A DNA stretch of 64,000 nt. Origin: Ferrovibrio sp041906005. Lineage in GTDB: Bacteria; Pseudomonadota; Alphaproteobacteria; Ferrovibrionales; Ferrovibrionaceae. A program made the position numbers and the translations under genes. Location of the stretch: assembly GCF_041906005.1 (NCBI RefSeq), contig NZ_JAYRJY010000001.1, positions 744,001 to 808,000 of the forward strand, written 5' to 3'. Below the pieces are notes generated by a model. That model searched no databases. It saw only the letters and a list, made by a program, of their open reading frames with translations, and had not been told where the DNA came from. This document shows, piece after piece, positions 34,152 to 42,590 of the stretch. Position 1 is the stretch's first letter. Each line of letters starts with the position of its first letter.

Positions 34152-35501
34152 TTACTGTCGGCGGGCAGCCAGCACGCGATCGACCAGCGTTGCGGCCACA
34201 CCGGTATAGCCGAGCGGATCGAAAAGCTGAGCCAGCGTGTTCGCGCCCAAATGCTGGGACACCACGGCATCCTCCGCCAGCACGTCGCGCAGGTGGCGCT
34301 TCTCGGACACCGCCCGCTTCGATGCCGCCTCGACGCGCTGGTGCGCTGCCATGCGACCGATCTTGGCGCCCAAAGCCATCGTCACCGCTTCAGCCATGAT
34401 CAGGCCATTGGTGACATCCATATTGGCCCGCATGCGGCCGGCGTCGACTTCAAGGCCCTCGATGGTGTCGGCCATCTGTGCCAGTGCCCCGGCGCTGAGC
34501 TGCACCAGTTCCGGCAAGGCCTCCCATTCGGCATGCCAGCCGCCAAGACCGCGCTCGTGTTCCTGCGCCATGCCGCTGAGCAGGCTGCCGGCCAGATGCG
34601 GCACCCGCGTCGCGGCGGCGAGCACGACAGCGGCCGTCACCGGGTTGCGCTTGTGCGGCATGGTGGAAGAGCCCCCACGGCCCTCCCCGGCCGGCTCAAA
34701 AGCCTCGCCCACATCGGTCTGCATGAGCAGCGCGATATCACGCGCCATCTTGCCCAGACTGCCGGTCAGCAGGGCCAGCATCGCTGCCAGTTCCACCACG
34801 CGGTCACGCGCGCCATGCCACGGCATGGCTGGCAAACCGAGGTTGAGGTCTTCCGCCAAAGCCGCCGCCACCTGCAGGCCCTTGTCGTCGAGTGCGGCGA
34901 GTGTGCCAGCGGCACCACCGAATTGCAGCACCAGAAGGCGCGGCTTGAGTTCCGCCAGGCGGGCGCGATGGCGTTCGATGGCATCCAGCCAACCCGCGGC
35001 CTTCAGGCCAAAGGTGATCGGCAACGCATGCTGCAGCCAGGTGCGGCCCACCATCGGCGTCTGTTTATGGTTGAGTGCCAGCGCGGCGAGCGCGGCGGAC
35101 AGGCGTGCGAGGTCGGCTTCGATCAGGGAGAGGGCCTGACGCAGTTGCAGCACCAGCCCGGTATCCATCGCGTCCTGGCTGGTGGCGCCCCAATGCACAT
35201 AGCGCGCGGCCTCGCCGTCGGATTCGGCCACGCGCGCGGTCAGCATCTTCACCATCGGAATGGCAGTGTTGCCGGCCTTTGCCGCGGCATCGGCCAGGAC
35301 AGCAAGATCGTAGGCATCGGCGACGCAGGCCGAAACAATGGGGGCAACCGCCGCCTGGGGTATTACACCCGTCTTGGCCTCTGCCCGGGCCAGGGCCGCC
35401 TCGAAATCCAGCATGCCCTGCAGATGGGCATGGTCGGAAAACACCGCAGCGATGGCAGGGCCGGCAAAGAGAGGGGCGAAGATGCCCCGGTCAGCTACCA
35501 T
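34152..35501 (-). CDS. pcaB: 3-carboxy-cis,cis-muconate cycloisomerase
   Basis: Cyclises 3-carboxymuconate to 4-carboxymuconolactone. The 449-residue protein belongs to the fumarase/adenylosuccinate lyase superfamily. The signature loop is GGSSTMPHKRNPV (about residue 275) and HWGATSQDAMDTGL contributes to the active site. The C-terminal part is helical. It overlaps the TRAP large permease gene by 7 bp. Confidence 0.93.
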   Translation of the reverse strand: MVADRGIFAPLFAGPAIAAVFSDHAHLQGMLDFEAALARAEAKTGVIPQAAVAPIVSACVADAYDLAVLADAAAKAGNTAIPMVKMLTARVAESDGEAARYVHWGATSQDAMDTGLVLQLRQALSLIEADLARLSAALAALALNHKQTPMVGRTWLQHALPITFGLKAAGWLDAIERHRARLAELKPRLLVLQFGGAAGTLAALDDKGLQVAAALAEDLNLGLPAMPWHGARDRVVELAAMLALLTGSLGKMARDIALLMQTDVGEAFEPAGEGRGGSSTMPHKRNPVTAAVVLAAATRVPHLAGSLLSGMAQEHERGLGGWHAEWEALPELVQLSAGALAQMADTIEGLEVDAGRMRANMDVTNGLIMAEAVTMALGAKIGRMAAHQRVEAASKRAVSEKRHLRDVLAEDAVVSQHLGANTLAQLFDPLGYTGVAATLVDRVLAARRQ

Positions 35502-36817
35502 TTAACAAGCTCCAGCAATCCATAGGTCAGGACCGGGAAGATCAACAGAAGGGCAACGCGCACCGCATCCGAGATCAGGAACGGCACCACGCCACGGAAA
35601 GTGTGCCGCATCGGCACGTCGCGCGCCAGCTTGTTGATGACAAAAACATTCATGCCGACCGGCGGGGTGATCAGGCCGACCTCGACCACGATCAGGATCA
35701 GGATGCCGAACCAGATCGCGGTCTGCTCGGGCGTCAGCCCGAAATCGAGCGCAAAAATCGCCGGCAGGAAAATCGGCAGGGTCAGCAGAATCATGCTGAG
35801 CGAATCCATCAGGCAACCCAGCACCAGGTAGACCAGAAGGATCATCAGCATGACCATCATGGGCGACAGGCCGCTGCGGCCGATGGCATCGGCCAGTTCC
35901 TGGGGCACGCCGCTGAGCGCCATGAAGGAATTGAAAATCTCGGCGCCGATCAGGATCATGAAGATCATGCCGGTGCTGATCGCGGTATCGCGCAGACATT
36001 CGATCAGACCGTTCAACCGCAATCCGTTCATGGTGACGGCGATCAGCAGGGCGCCGAGCGTACCGAAAGCGGCCGCCTCGGTGGGCGTGAACACGCCGGA
36101 ATAGATGCCGCCGAGCACCAGCACGAACAGCAGCAGGATCGGTATCAGGTCACGCATGGCCTGCAGGCGCTGGGACCAATTCGAGCGGGGGCCGGCGGGA
36201 CCGGCCTTGGGATTGATCCGCACATAGATCGCAATCGCGATCATGTAGCCGATGGTCGCCAGAATACCGGGCAGGAAAGCGGCAAAAAACAGCTTGGCGA
36301 TATTCTGTTCGGCCAGGATGCAATAGACGATCAGCGGAATCGAGGGCGGAATCAGGATGCCCAGCGTGCCGCCGGCCGCCAGGGTGCCGGTAGCGAGGCT
36401 GCCAGCATAGCCGTAGCGCTTCATCTCGGGCAGCGCGACCTGGCCCATGGTGGCCGCCGTGGCCAGAGACGAGCCGCAGATGGCGCCGAACATGGCGCAG
36501 CCGCCGATGGCCGCCATGGAAAGTCCGCCCCGCACATGGCCGATGAAGGCATTGGCGCCGGCGAACAGCGCCCGGCTGATGCCAGCGCGCGAGGCGATAT
36601 ACCCCATCAGCAGGAAGAGCGGAATGACCGAGAAGCTCTCGGACGAAAGGGTATAGAATGGCCCGGTCTTGAGGCGGTTGAGAAACGGCAGCCAGCCCGA
36701 CAGCATGATATAGCCGCCAGCCCCCGACAGGATCATGGCGATGGCGATCGGCACGCGGATCACCATCAGGACAATCATCACGCCGATAAACAGAACGCCG
36801 ATGCCAAGACTTGTCAT
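35495..36817 (-). CDS. TRAP transporter large permease (DctM) in the pca operon
   Basis: A 440-residue channel subunit with about 12 hydrophobic segments. FLLMGYIASRAGISRALF, GCAMFGAICGSSLATAATMGQVALPEMKR and GCLMDSLSMILLTLPIFLPAI are the family blocks. It is encoded between pcaG and pcaB and overlaps both neighbours (4 bp with the small permease, 7 bp with pcaB). The position strongly suggests import of protocatechuate or a related aromatic acid; this is inferred. Confidence 0.92.
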   Translation of the reverse strand: MTSLGIGVLFIGVMIVLMVIRVPIAIAMILSGAGGYIMLSGWLPFLNRLKTGPFYTLSSESFSVIPLFLLMGYIASRAGISRALFAGANAFIGHVRGGLSMAAIGGCAMFGAICGSSLATAATMGQVALPEMKRYGYAGSLATGTLAAGGTLGILIPPSIPLIVYCILAEQNIAKLFFAAFLPGILATIGYMIAIAIYVRINPKAGPAGPRSNWSQRLQAMRDLIPILLLFVLVLGGIYSGVFTPTEAAAFGTLGALLIAVTMNGLRLNGLIECLRDTAISTGMIFMILIGAEIFNSFMALSGVPQELADAIGRSGLSPMMVMLMILLVYLVLGCLMDSLSMILLTLPIFLPAIFALDFGLTPEQTAIWFGILILIVVEVGLITPPVGMNVFVINKLARDVPMRHTFRGVVPFLISDAVRVALLLIFPVLTYGLLELVKW

Positions 36818-37368
36818 TCGATCACCTTCGCGGCATCGGCCGCATGACCATCGGTCGCGTCACGCCAGGCCGCGATCAGGCTGGAGATCGCCAGCAGGGC
36901 GAATGACGGCACCACGACGATGAAACCGATCCAGGTCGGCAGGCGCAGCACCATCGATTCATCGTTGGCAACCCGCAGTTCCAAACCGCCGATGCCCATG
37001 CGCCAGGCCAGAACGCCGGCAACCACGGCAACGCCAAGACTGGCAAACACATCGAGCCATTTCCGCACGACCGGCGGCGCCGCCTCGGTGAAGACGTCGA
37101 CGATCACGTTGCCCTTGTGCAACTGGCAATAGGGCAGGAACAGCGCAATAGAAGCCGCCATCAGCAGGGCCACGATCTCGATATCGCCCGGGATCGGCGC
37201 ATTGAGGAAATAGCGCCCCAGAACACTGACCACGGTAATCGTGGCGGCGGCCATCAGGATGAAACCGCCCAGCACCGCAAGAAGGGTGCAGAAGCGGTCA
37301 AACAGCGAAGGCGACCGGAAACCGGCCGCCTTCGCCCGCGCAGATGCGTCAGTTGGTTTTTGCGCCAT
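36814..37368 (-). CDS. TRAP transporter small permease (DctQ) in the pca operon
   Basis: A 184-residue membrane protein with four hydrophobic segments and a hydrophilic N-terminal tail. VLGRYFLNAPIPGDIEIV around residue 50 is the DctQ signature. It overlaps the binding-protein gene by 20 bp and the large permease by 4 bp, so the three subunits are made together. Confidence 0.9.
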   Translation of the reverse strand: MAQKPTDASARAKAAGFRSPSLFDRFCTLLAVLGGFILMAAATITVVSVLGRYFLNAPIPGDIEIVALLMAASIALFLPYCQLHKGNVIVDVFTEAAPPVVRKWLDVFASLGVAVVAGVLAWRMGIGGLELRVANDESMVLRLPTWIGFIVVVPSFALLAISSLIAAWRDATDGHAADAAKVIE

Positions 37369-38398
37369 ACTTGTCGATCAGGGCCTGTGCCGCAGCCAGC
37401 AGCTTGGCGCCATCCTTGCCTTGCTTGTTCATATCTTCCACCCAGGCCGCCTGCACCGACTCCGCCAGCTTGCGCAGCTTGGCGGTTTCGGCATCCGGCA
37501 TGGTCAGGATCTTGTTGCCGCGGGCCTTGGCCGCATCGAGCCCCGGCTTCTCGACCTCTTCCCAGGCCCTGCCGATCTGCGCCGTGATCGCTGAGCCGGA
37601 ATTGGCGTCGATCACCTTCTTCAGATCGGCCGGCAGTCCGTCATACTTCGCCTTGTTCATCGCATAGAGGAACACCGAGGTATACAGGCCGCGCGGCCCC
37701 GTTACGAGGGTGTGGTGGTCGGTCAGCTCATACAGGCGAAGCGAAACCGTCACTTCCCATGGCACCACCGTACCTTCCACCACGTTCTTGGACAGCGCTT
37801 CGGGGGTCTGCGGCACCGGCATGAAAATCGGCGTCGCGCCATATTTGGCCAAAGCATCGCCAACCGGACGTGACGGAGCACGCAGCTTCATGCCCTTCAG
37901 GTCATCCACGCTCTGCACCGCCTTGCCCTTGGTATGGATCACGCCGCGGGCATGCACATGGAACAGCAGCGGATGCACATCGGGAAATTCGGCCTTGGCA
38001 TAGGTCTCGTAGAATTCCCAGGCTGCCTTGGTGGTGGCCTCGGCATCATTGATCATGAAAGGCAGCTCGAAGACCGACATGATCGGGAAGCGGCCAGGCG
38101 TGTAGCTGGGCAGGGTCCAGACCACATCAACGATGCCGTCACGCACCTGGTCGTAAAGCTCGGGCGGCTTGCCGCCAAGCTGCATGGCCGGGAAGATGCG
38201 CGACTTGATCTTGCCCTGCGACTGTTCCTCGACAGCCTTGGCCCAGGGTTCGATCAGCGATTTCTGCGATGGCGCACCGGCCGGCAGGAAATGCTGGATC
38301 TTCAGTTCGACCTGCGCGGCGGCCGGCATGATGGCTGCCGGAGCCAGGGTGGCGCCCGCCACCAAGCTGGCAGCGAGAGCGAGACGACGTGTAAGCAT
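37349..38398 (-). CDS. TRAP substrate-binding protein (DctP) in the pca operon
   Basis: A 349-residue periplasmic receptor with a signal peptide in residues 1-28 (ends PAAAQ). ELKIQHFLPAGAPSQKSLIEPWAKAVEEQSQGKIK is the usual first lobe. GMKLRAPSRPVGDALAKYGATPI and VPWEVTVSLRLYEL contribute to the pocket; the conserved Arg is in KLRAPSRP. It follows pcaG by 39 bp. Ligand probably an aromatic carboxylate, by context. Confidence 0.9.
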   Translation of the reverse strand: MLTRRLALAASLVAGATLAPAAIMPAAAQVELKIQHFLPAGAPSQKSLIEPWAKAVEEQSQGKIKSRIFPAMQLGGKPPELYDQVRDGIVDVVWTLPSYTPGRFPIMSVFELPFMINDAEATTKAAWEFYETYAKAEFPDVHPLLFHVHARGVIHTKGKAVQSVDDLKGMKLRAPSRPVGDALAKYGATPIFMPVPQTPEALSKNVVEGTVVPWEVTVSLRLYELTDHHTLVTGPRGLYTSVFLYAMNKAKYDGLPADLKKVIDANSGSAITAQIGRAWEEVEKPGLDAAKARGNKILTMPDAETAKLRKLAESVQAAWVEDMNKQGKDGAKLLAAAQALIDKYGAKTN

Positions 38399-38437
38399 GG
38401 TTTCCTCCTCGTTGTCTGGCGCGTCCGGCGCCTTCGG

Positions 38438-39007
38438 TCAGCAATCGAAAAACACGGTTTCCCCGAAACCTTGCATATGGATGTCCCAATGATACTCCGC
38501 CTTGCCCTGCTGGCGCTGCGCGACCAAGGTCGGGCGGCGCGCAACGTCCTCGATCAGGCTCAGCACGGGATCATCGGCGTTGGCGGCTTCATCCGAGAAA
38601 TAGATGCGGGTGTATAGATGCCGCAGCATGCCGCGCATGAAGATGCAGACCACGATATGCGGCGCCTGCAGGCTGTTGCCGGGTCCTGGCACGGCGCCGG
38701 GCTTGATGGTGGTGAAGCTGTACCGGCCGTCCTTGTCGGTCGGCATGCGGCCGAATCCGATGAAAGCACCGTCCAGCGGCTTGTCCTGCATGTCGTCGGG
38801 ATGGGCATATTTGCCGTCGGCGTTGGCCTGCCAGAATTCCAGCAGCGCATCCGGGATCGGCTTGCCCTCGCCGTCCAAAACCTGGCCGGAAATCACGATC
38901 TTTTCGCCCCTCGACGCATCCTTGGCGATATCGTCCCGGGTAATGGCTGTCAGCCCCAGATGCAGATAGGGGCCAACGGTCTGCGAAGCAGTTGGAACAA
39001 GCGCCAT
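38438..39007 (-). CDS. pcaG: Protocatechuate 3,4-dioxygenase alpha subunit
   Basis: With PcaH it cleaves protocatechuate to 3-carboxymuconate. The 189-residue product has SQTVGPYLHLGL at the N-terminus and FGRMPTDKDGRYSFTTIKPGAVPGPGN in the core. As in other alpha subunits, the iron ligands of the beta chain are not kept. The ATG at 39007 is chosen over 39070, since the frame upstream is a shadow of pcaH. It follows pcaH with a 1-bp gap. Confidence 0.94.
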   Translation of the reverse strand: MALVPTASQTVGPYLHLGLTAITRDDIAKDASRGEKIVISGQVLDGEGKPIPDALLEFWQANADGKYAHPDDMQDKPLDGAFIGFGRMPTDKDGRYSFTTIKPGAVPGPGNSLQAPHIVVCIFMRGMLRHLYTRIYFSDEAANADDPVLSLIEDVARRPTLVAQRQQGKAEYHWDIHMQGFGETVFFDC

Positions 39008-39008
39008 C

Positions 39009-39716
39009 TCAGCGAGTCTCCATGGGCGTGGCATCGCGGCCGCGCAGCACGATGTCCCAGCGGTAGCCAAGGGCGAATTCCGGGATCGTGGTCGCCAGAT
39101 CGAAGCCCGACACCATGCTGTCGCGTGCCCGCTGGTCGGTCACGCAATTGAAAATCGGATCCAGCGGCAGCAACGGATCGCCAGGAAAATACATCTGGGT
39201 CACCAGCCGGGTCATGAAACTGGGCCCGAACAGCGAGAAATGGATATGCTGCGGACGCCAGGCATTATGATGGTTCCGCCAGGGATAGGCGCCGGGCTTG
39301 ATGGTGACAAAACGATAGCGGCCCTCCTCATCCGTGACCGTCCGCCCGTAGCCGGTGAAATTGGGATCCAGCGGCGCATCATGCTGATCCAACGCATGAC
39401 GATAGCGACCCGTGGAATTAGCCTGCCAGATCTCGATCAGGGTGCGCGGCACCGGGCGGCCATTTTCGTCGAGCACACGGCCGGACAAAATGATCCGCTC
39501 GCCGATCGGCTCGCCGGCATGCTGCTTGGTGAGGTCGTTGTCGGTTGGCCCGATCAGGTCATGGCCGAACAGCGGTCCGGTGATTTCGGACAAGGTCTGC
39601 GGCATCAGCACCAGGGCCTGGCCCGGCGCGCGCTTGATCGAGGACTGGTATGGCGGATGGAGGTAATTCGGCTGCGTTCCGGCCGCCGGCTTTTTGTAGC
39701 CGATAAGGGCTGACAT
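39009..39716 (-). CDS. pcaH: Protocatechuate 3,4-dioxygenase beta subunit
   Basis: Iron-bearing subunit of the ring-cleaving dioxygenase, 235 residues. The Fe(III) ligands are all visible: Y105 in STGRYRHALD, Y144 in KPGAYPW, and H157 and H159 in RPQHIHFS. The order and spacing match the Pseudomonas enzyme with an offset of three residues. It is the first gene of an eight-gene operon whose promoter region carries a perfect palindrome and a good sigma-70 promoter (39801-39834). Confidence 0.95.
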   Translation of the reverse strand: MSALIGYKKPAAGTQPNYLHPPYQSSIKRAPGQALVLMPQTLSEITGPLFGHDLIGPTDNDLTKQHAGEPIGERIILSGRVLDENGRPVPRTLIEIWQANSTGRYRHALDQHDAPLDPNFTGYGRTVTDEEGRYRFVTIKPGAYPWRNHHNAWRPQHIHFSLFGPSFMTRLVTQMYFPGDPLLPLDPIFNCVTDQRARDSMVSGFDLATTIPEFALGYRWDIVLRGRDATPMETR

Positions 39717-39800
39717 TTGTTTCCTCCCAGCCCTGCCGTGGCGGCAAGGCAGACCCCAATATCAACTTTACATCAAGAAAAGCGACATTGGCTTGACTTG

Positions 39801-39819
39801 TTGTGCGTATAGCGCACAA
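39801..39819. promoter_or_regulatory. Candidate PcaR-type operator
   Basis: TTGTGCG-TATAG-CGCACAA is a perfect 7-bp inverted repeat between the divergent pcaH and IclR genes. It covers the -10 box of the minus-strand pcaH promoter, a position from which binding would block, or need remodelling for, transcription. Confidence 0.7.
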
Positions 39820-39834
39820 TGATTTGTATATCAA
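39806..39834 (-). promoter_or_regulatory. Candidate sigma-70 promoter of the pca operon
   Basis: Read on the minus strand: TTGATA (39834-39829), 17 bases, TATACG (39811-39806). It lies about 90 bp upstream of the pcaH ATG and overlaps the palindrome. Confidence 0.65.
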
Positions 39835-39858
39835 ACATTTCTAGCGGATCACCCTCCC

Positions 39859-40626
39859 TTGTCAACTGCAATCAATGTCCGCGATTTCTCCACATCGCTT
39901 GCCCGCGGTCTCCGTGTCATCACCGCTTTTGACCGCGACCATGACGAGATGACCCTGAGCGAGGTATCGCGCCGGGCCGACATGACCCGTGCCGCCGCCC
40001 GCCGCTATCTGCTCACGCTTTGCGAGCTCGGCTATGTCACCGGCGATGGCAAGTATTTCCGCCTCACGCCGCGGGTGCTGGAACTGGGCTTCGCGTTCCT
40101 GACTTCCATGCATATCTGGGAACGCGCCCAGCCTTTCATGGAACGCCTGACCGAGCAGGTGAATGAATCCTGCTCGATCTCGGTGCTGGAAGGCGGCGAC
40201 ATCGTGTATGTCGCGCGCGTGCCGACCAAACGCATCATGTCGGTCGCATTGGGTATCGGAACCCGCCTGCCGGCCTTCTGCACCTCGATGGGCCGCGTAC
40301 TGCTGGCTGATCTGCGGCCGGGCGAACTGGAACAGTTTTTGTCCAACACAGAATTCGCCCCGCTGACGCCGTACACCGTCACCGATCCTGCCCTGCTGCG
40401 CGATCGCATCGCCACCGTGCGACAGAATGGCTACGCCGTGGTCGATCAGGAATTGGAAGTCGGTTTACGCTCGATCGCGGTGCCGATCCGCAATCAGGCC
40501 GGCCGCGTATTGGCTGCGATGAATGTCAGCGGCCATGCCAGCCGCATCAGCGTGGAGGAAATGCAGCAGCGTTTTCTTTCACCGCTGCTGTATGCCGCCG
40601 AAGGCATCCGCATGGCGCTGGCCTGA
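39859..40626 (+). CDS. IclR-family regulator of the pca operon
   Basis: A 255-residue regulator of the PcaR/PcaU group. Residues 10-75 form the N-terminal winged helix (SLARGLRVITAFDRDHDEMTLSEVSRRADMTRAAARRYLLTL). The C-terminal IclR effector domain has SCSISVLEGGDIVYVARV, GTRLPAFCTSMGRVLLA and DQELEVGLRSIAVPI. PcaR-type proteins respond to protocatechuate or 3-oxoadipate. The start is TTG at 39859, since an in-frame stop lies 36 bases upstream and no ATG occurs between; no strong ribosome site is visible. Divergent from pcaH. Confidence 0.9.
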   Translation: MSTAINVRDFSTSLARGLRVITAFDRDHDEMTLSEVSRRADMTRAAARRYLLTLCELGYVTGDGKYFRLTPRVLELGFAFLTSMHIWERAQPFMERLTEQVNESCSISVLEGGDIVYVARVPTKRIMSVALGIGTRLPAFCTSMGRVLLADLRPGELEQFLSNTEFAPLTPYTVTDPALLRDRIATVRQNGYAVVDQELEVGLRSIAVPIRNQAGRVLAAMNVSGHASRISVEEMQQRFLSPLLYAAEGIRMALA

Positions 40627-40741
40627 ACGGACCAGACGAAGCGATTGCGGATCGCCCAGGGACCGGCAGCGGCCCATTCGATGCTGACGCGATGACTATT
40701 TGGATTTCATGCCATCCCGCCTCTCCAGGTAGTTTTGAATT

Positions 40742-40749
40742 ATAACAAT
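40742..40749. promoter_or_regulatory. Candidate MarR half-site upstream of the MarR gene
   Basis: ATAACAAT matches the left arm (as reverse complement) of the palindrome at 45428-45450 upstream of the crotonase-fcs-thiolase operon. The opposite arm here is degenerate. It lies about 94 bp before the MarR start. Confidence 0.4.
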
Positions 40750-40842
40750 ACTGCAGACCGATTTTCAAAAATCCTGCATATTGATTGCCAGTCCGCCGGA
40801 TATCTTCTACATCCGGGGCAGTCATTCCTGGACGGACACCGC

Positions 40843-41331
40843 ATGGCCGCGAAACAGACAAAACCCGCAACTGCCATCGAACCGATGCCGGAACCATCCG
40901 GCAAGATCGATCTTGGTTTGCTGAACGGCCTGCTCGGTTATCGCCTGCGCCGGGCCCAGCTTGCGGTGTTCCAGGATTTCATGACCACGATGAAGGATTA
41001 CGATCTGCGCCCGGCGCAGTTTTCCGTGCTGGCCATCATCGCCGCCAATCCCGGGCTGAAGCAGTCGCGGGTAAGCGAAGCCCTCGGCATCAACCGCGCA
41101 AACTTTGTCGCGCTACTGGATGAGCTGGAGCAGCGCAAGCTGGCACGGCGTGCCGCCGCCGCCGGCGACCGCCGCTCCAACGCCCTATACCTGACCCCGA
41201 AAGGCGAAGCGTTCCTCAAGGACGCCTATCAGCATCTGCTACAGTCGCATGAACAGCGGATCGAAACCGCGCTGGGCGACACGGACAAGCAGCTCCTGCT
41301 CGGGCTGCTCGACCGCCTCGCCGCACTTTAG
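40843..41331 (+). CDS. MarR-family regulator next to the feruloyl-CoA operon
   Basis: A 162-residue winged-helix regulator. RLRRAQLAVFQDFMTTMKDYDLRPAQFSVLAIIAANPGLKQSRVSEALGINRANFVALLDELE covers the dimer helix and recognition helix; RRAAAAGDRRSNALYLTPKG is the wing. In other bacteria MarR proteins of this kind (CouR, HcaR, FerR) sense hydroxycinnamoyl-CoA. The ATG at 40843 is the likely start; the frame is open to 40735. Its 3' end overlaps that of the convergent thiolase gene by 4 bp. Confidence 0.85.
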   Translation: MAAKQTKPATAIEPMPEPSGKIDLGLLNGLLGYRLRRAQLAVFQDFMTTMKDYDLRPAQFSVLAIIAANPGLKQSRVSEALGINRANFVALLDELEQRKLARRAAAAGDRRSNALYLTPKGEAFLKDAYQHLLQSHEQRIETALGDTDKQLLLGLLDRLAAL

Positions 41332-42590
41332 GCCGCCTTGGCCGCCGCGTCCGGATTCTCCACCAGCAGGGCAATGCCCTGCCCGCCGCCGATGCAGGCC
41401 GAAGCCACGCCGTAACGCAGCCCGGATCGCTGCAGCTCGCGCGCAACCGTCACAGACAGCCGCACACCGGTCGCGGCCAGCGGATGGCCGATGGCGATCG
41501 CGCCGCCATTCACGTTCAACCGGTCGCGCGGAATGTCCAGAGCCCGCATGCAGGCCATCACCTGGGCACCAAAAGCCTCATTGATCTCGAAACGATCGAT
41601 CTGGTCGACACGGATGCCGGCCTTGGCGCAGACGGCCCGGATCGCGGGCACCGGACCGATGCCCATGATCTCGGGCGGTACGCCCACGCTGGCGCCGGCC
41701 ACGATCCGCGCCAGCGGTTTTTTCTGCTTGCCGCGCAGATACCCGCCACTGGCCACAACGGCCGCCGCGGCGCCATCGACAACGCCGGAGGAATTGCCGC
41801 CGGTCTGCACGCCGCCGAAAGCAGGCCGGATTTTGGCCAGCGCCTCGACCGGCGAGGGACGGACATGGGTGTCTTCAGACACCTCCGGCGCCTTGCGGCC
41901 CATCTTGATGCCACGGGTATTATAGCCCTTGAGTTCGAATGCCTCGCTGGTCACCGCGGCGATTTCACCGGTGAAGAAACCATCCTTGCGCGCTTTCAAT
42001 GCGCGGTCGAAACTTTCGGCGGCATAGACATCCACTTCCTCGCGCGTGATCTGGTATTCGCGCGCTAGGTTCTCGGCCGTGTCGCCCATCATGATGCCCG
42101 GCGCCGGATCGATCAGCGCCTCCCAGAGGAAATCCTTGAATTCCACCTGGCCCATGCGGAAGCCATTGCGATGCGTATAGGCCGCGACGGGATTGCGGCT
42201 CATCGATTCCGCGCCCACCACCAGACCCGTCTGCGTCTGGCCCAGCCTGATCTGGCTGGCCGCCTGAATGATCGCCTCGATGCCGGTGCCGCAGACGCGC
42301 TGCACCAGATGCGCCGGCACGCCGACCGGCACGCCCGCATACAGGCCGATATGGCGAGGCAGCATATAGGCGTCATACGAAGCCTGCGCCATGCTGCCGG
42401 CCACCACACTGCCGATCTCCTCGGCCGGCACCCCGCTTTTTTTCAGCGCCTCGCGCGCGGCCTTGATACCGAGATCGATCGGCGAGATATCGGCCAGCGG
42501 CCCCATGTAATCGGCAAACGGCGTGCGCACGCCATCCACCAGCCAGATATCGTCGAAATCAATGGCAAGAGCGTGCGATTCAGGCGACAT
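41328..42590 (-). CDS. Thiolase / acetyl-CoA acetyltransferase of the hydroxycinnamate operon
   Basis: A 420-residue thiolase. The nucleophilic Cys is in QRVCGTGIEAI (about residue 98). The later His and Cys are in NGGAIAIGHPLAATG and ASACIGGGQGIA. Its position after feruloyl-CoA synthetase is like the aat (beta-ketothiolase) gene next to fcs in Pseudomonas, which suits either CoA-dependent side-chain shortening or general acetyl-CoA transfer. It overlaps the fcs gene by 11 bp. The ATG at 42590 is chosen by homology. Confidence 0.88.
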   Translation of the reverse strand: MSPESHALAIDFDDIWLVDGVRTPFADYMGPLADISPIDLGIKAAREALKKSGVPAEEIGSVVAGSMAQASYDAYMLPRHIGLYAGVPVGVPAHLVQRVCGTGIEAIIQAASQIRLGQTQTGLVVGAESMSRNPVAAYTHRNGFRMGQVEFKDFLWEALIDPAPGIMMGDTAENLAREYQITREEVDVYAAESFDRALKARKDGFFTGEIAAVTSEAFELKGYNTRGIKMGRKAPEVSEDTHVRPSPVEALAKIRPAFGGVQTGGNSSGVVDGAAAAVVASGGYLRGKQKKPLARIVAGASVGVPPEIMGIGPVPAIRAVCAKAGIRVDQIDRFEINEAFGAQVMACMRALDIPRDRLNVNGGAIAIGHPLAATGVRLSVTVARELQRSGLRYGVASACIGGGQGIALLVENPDAAAKAA

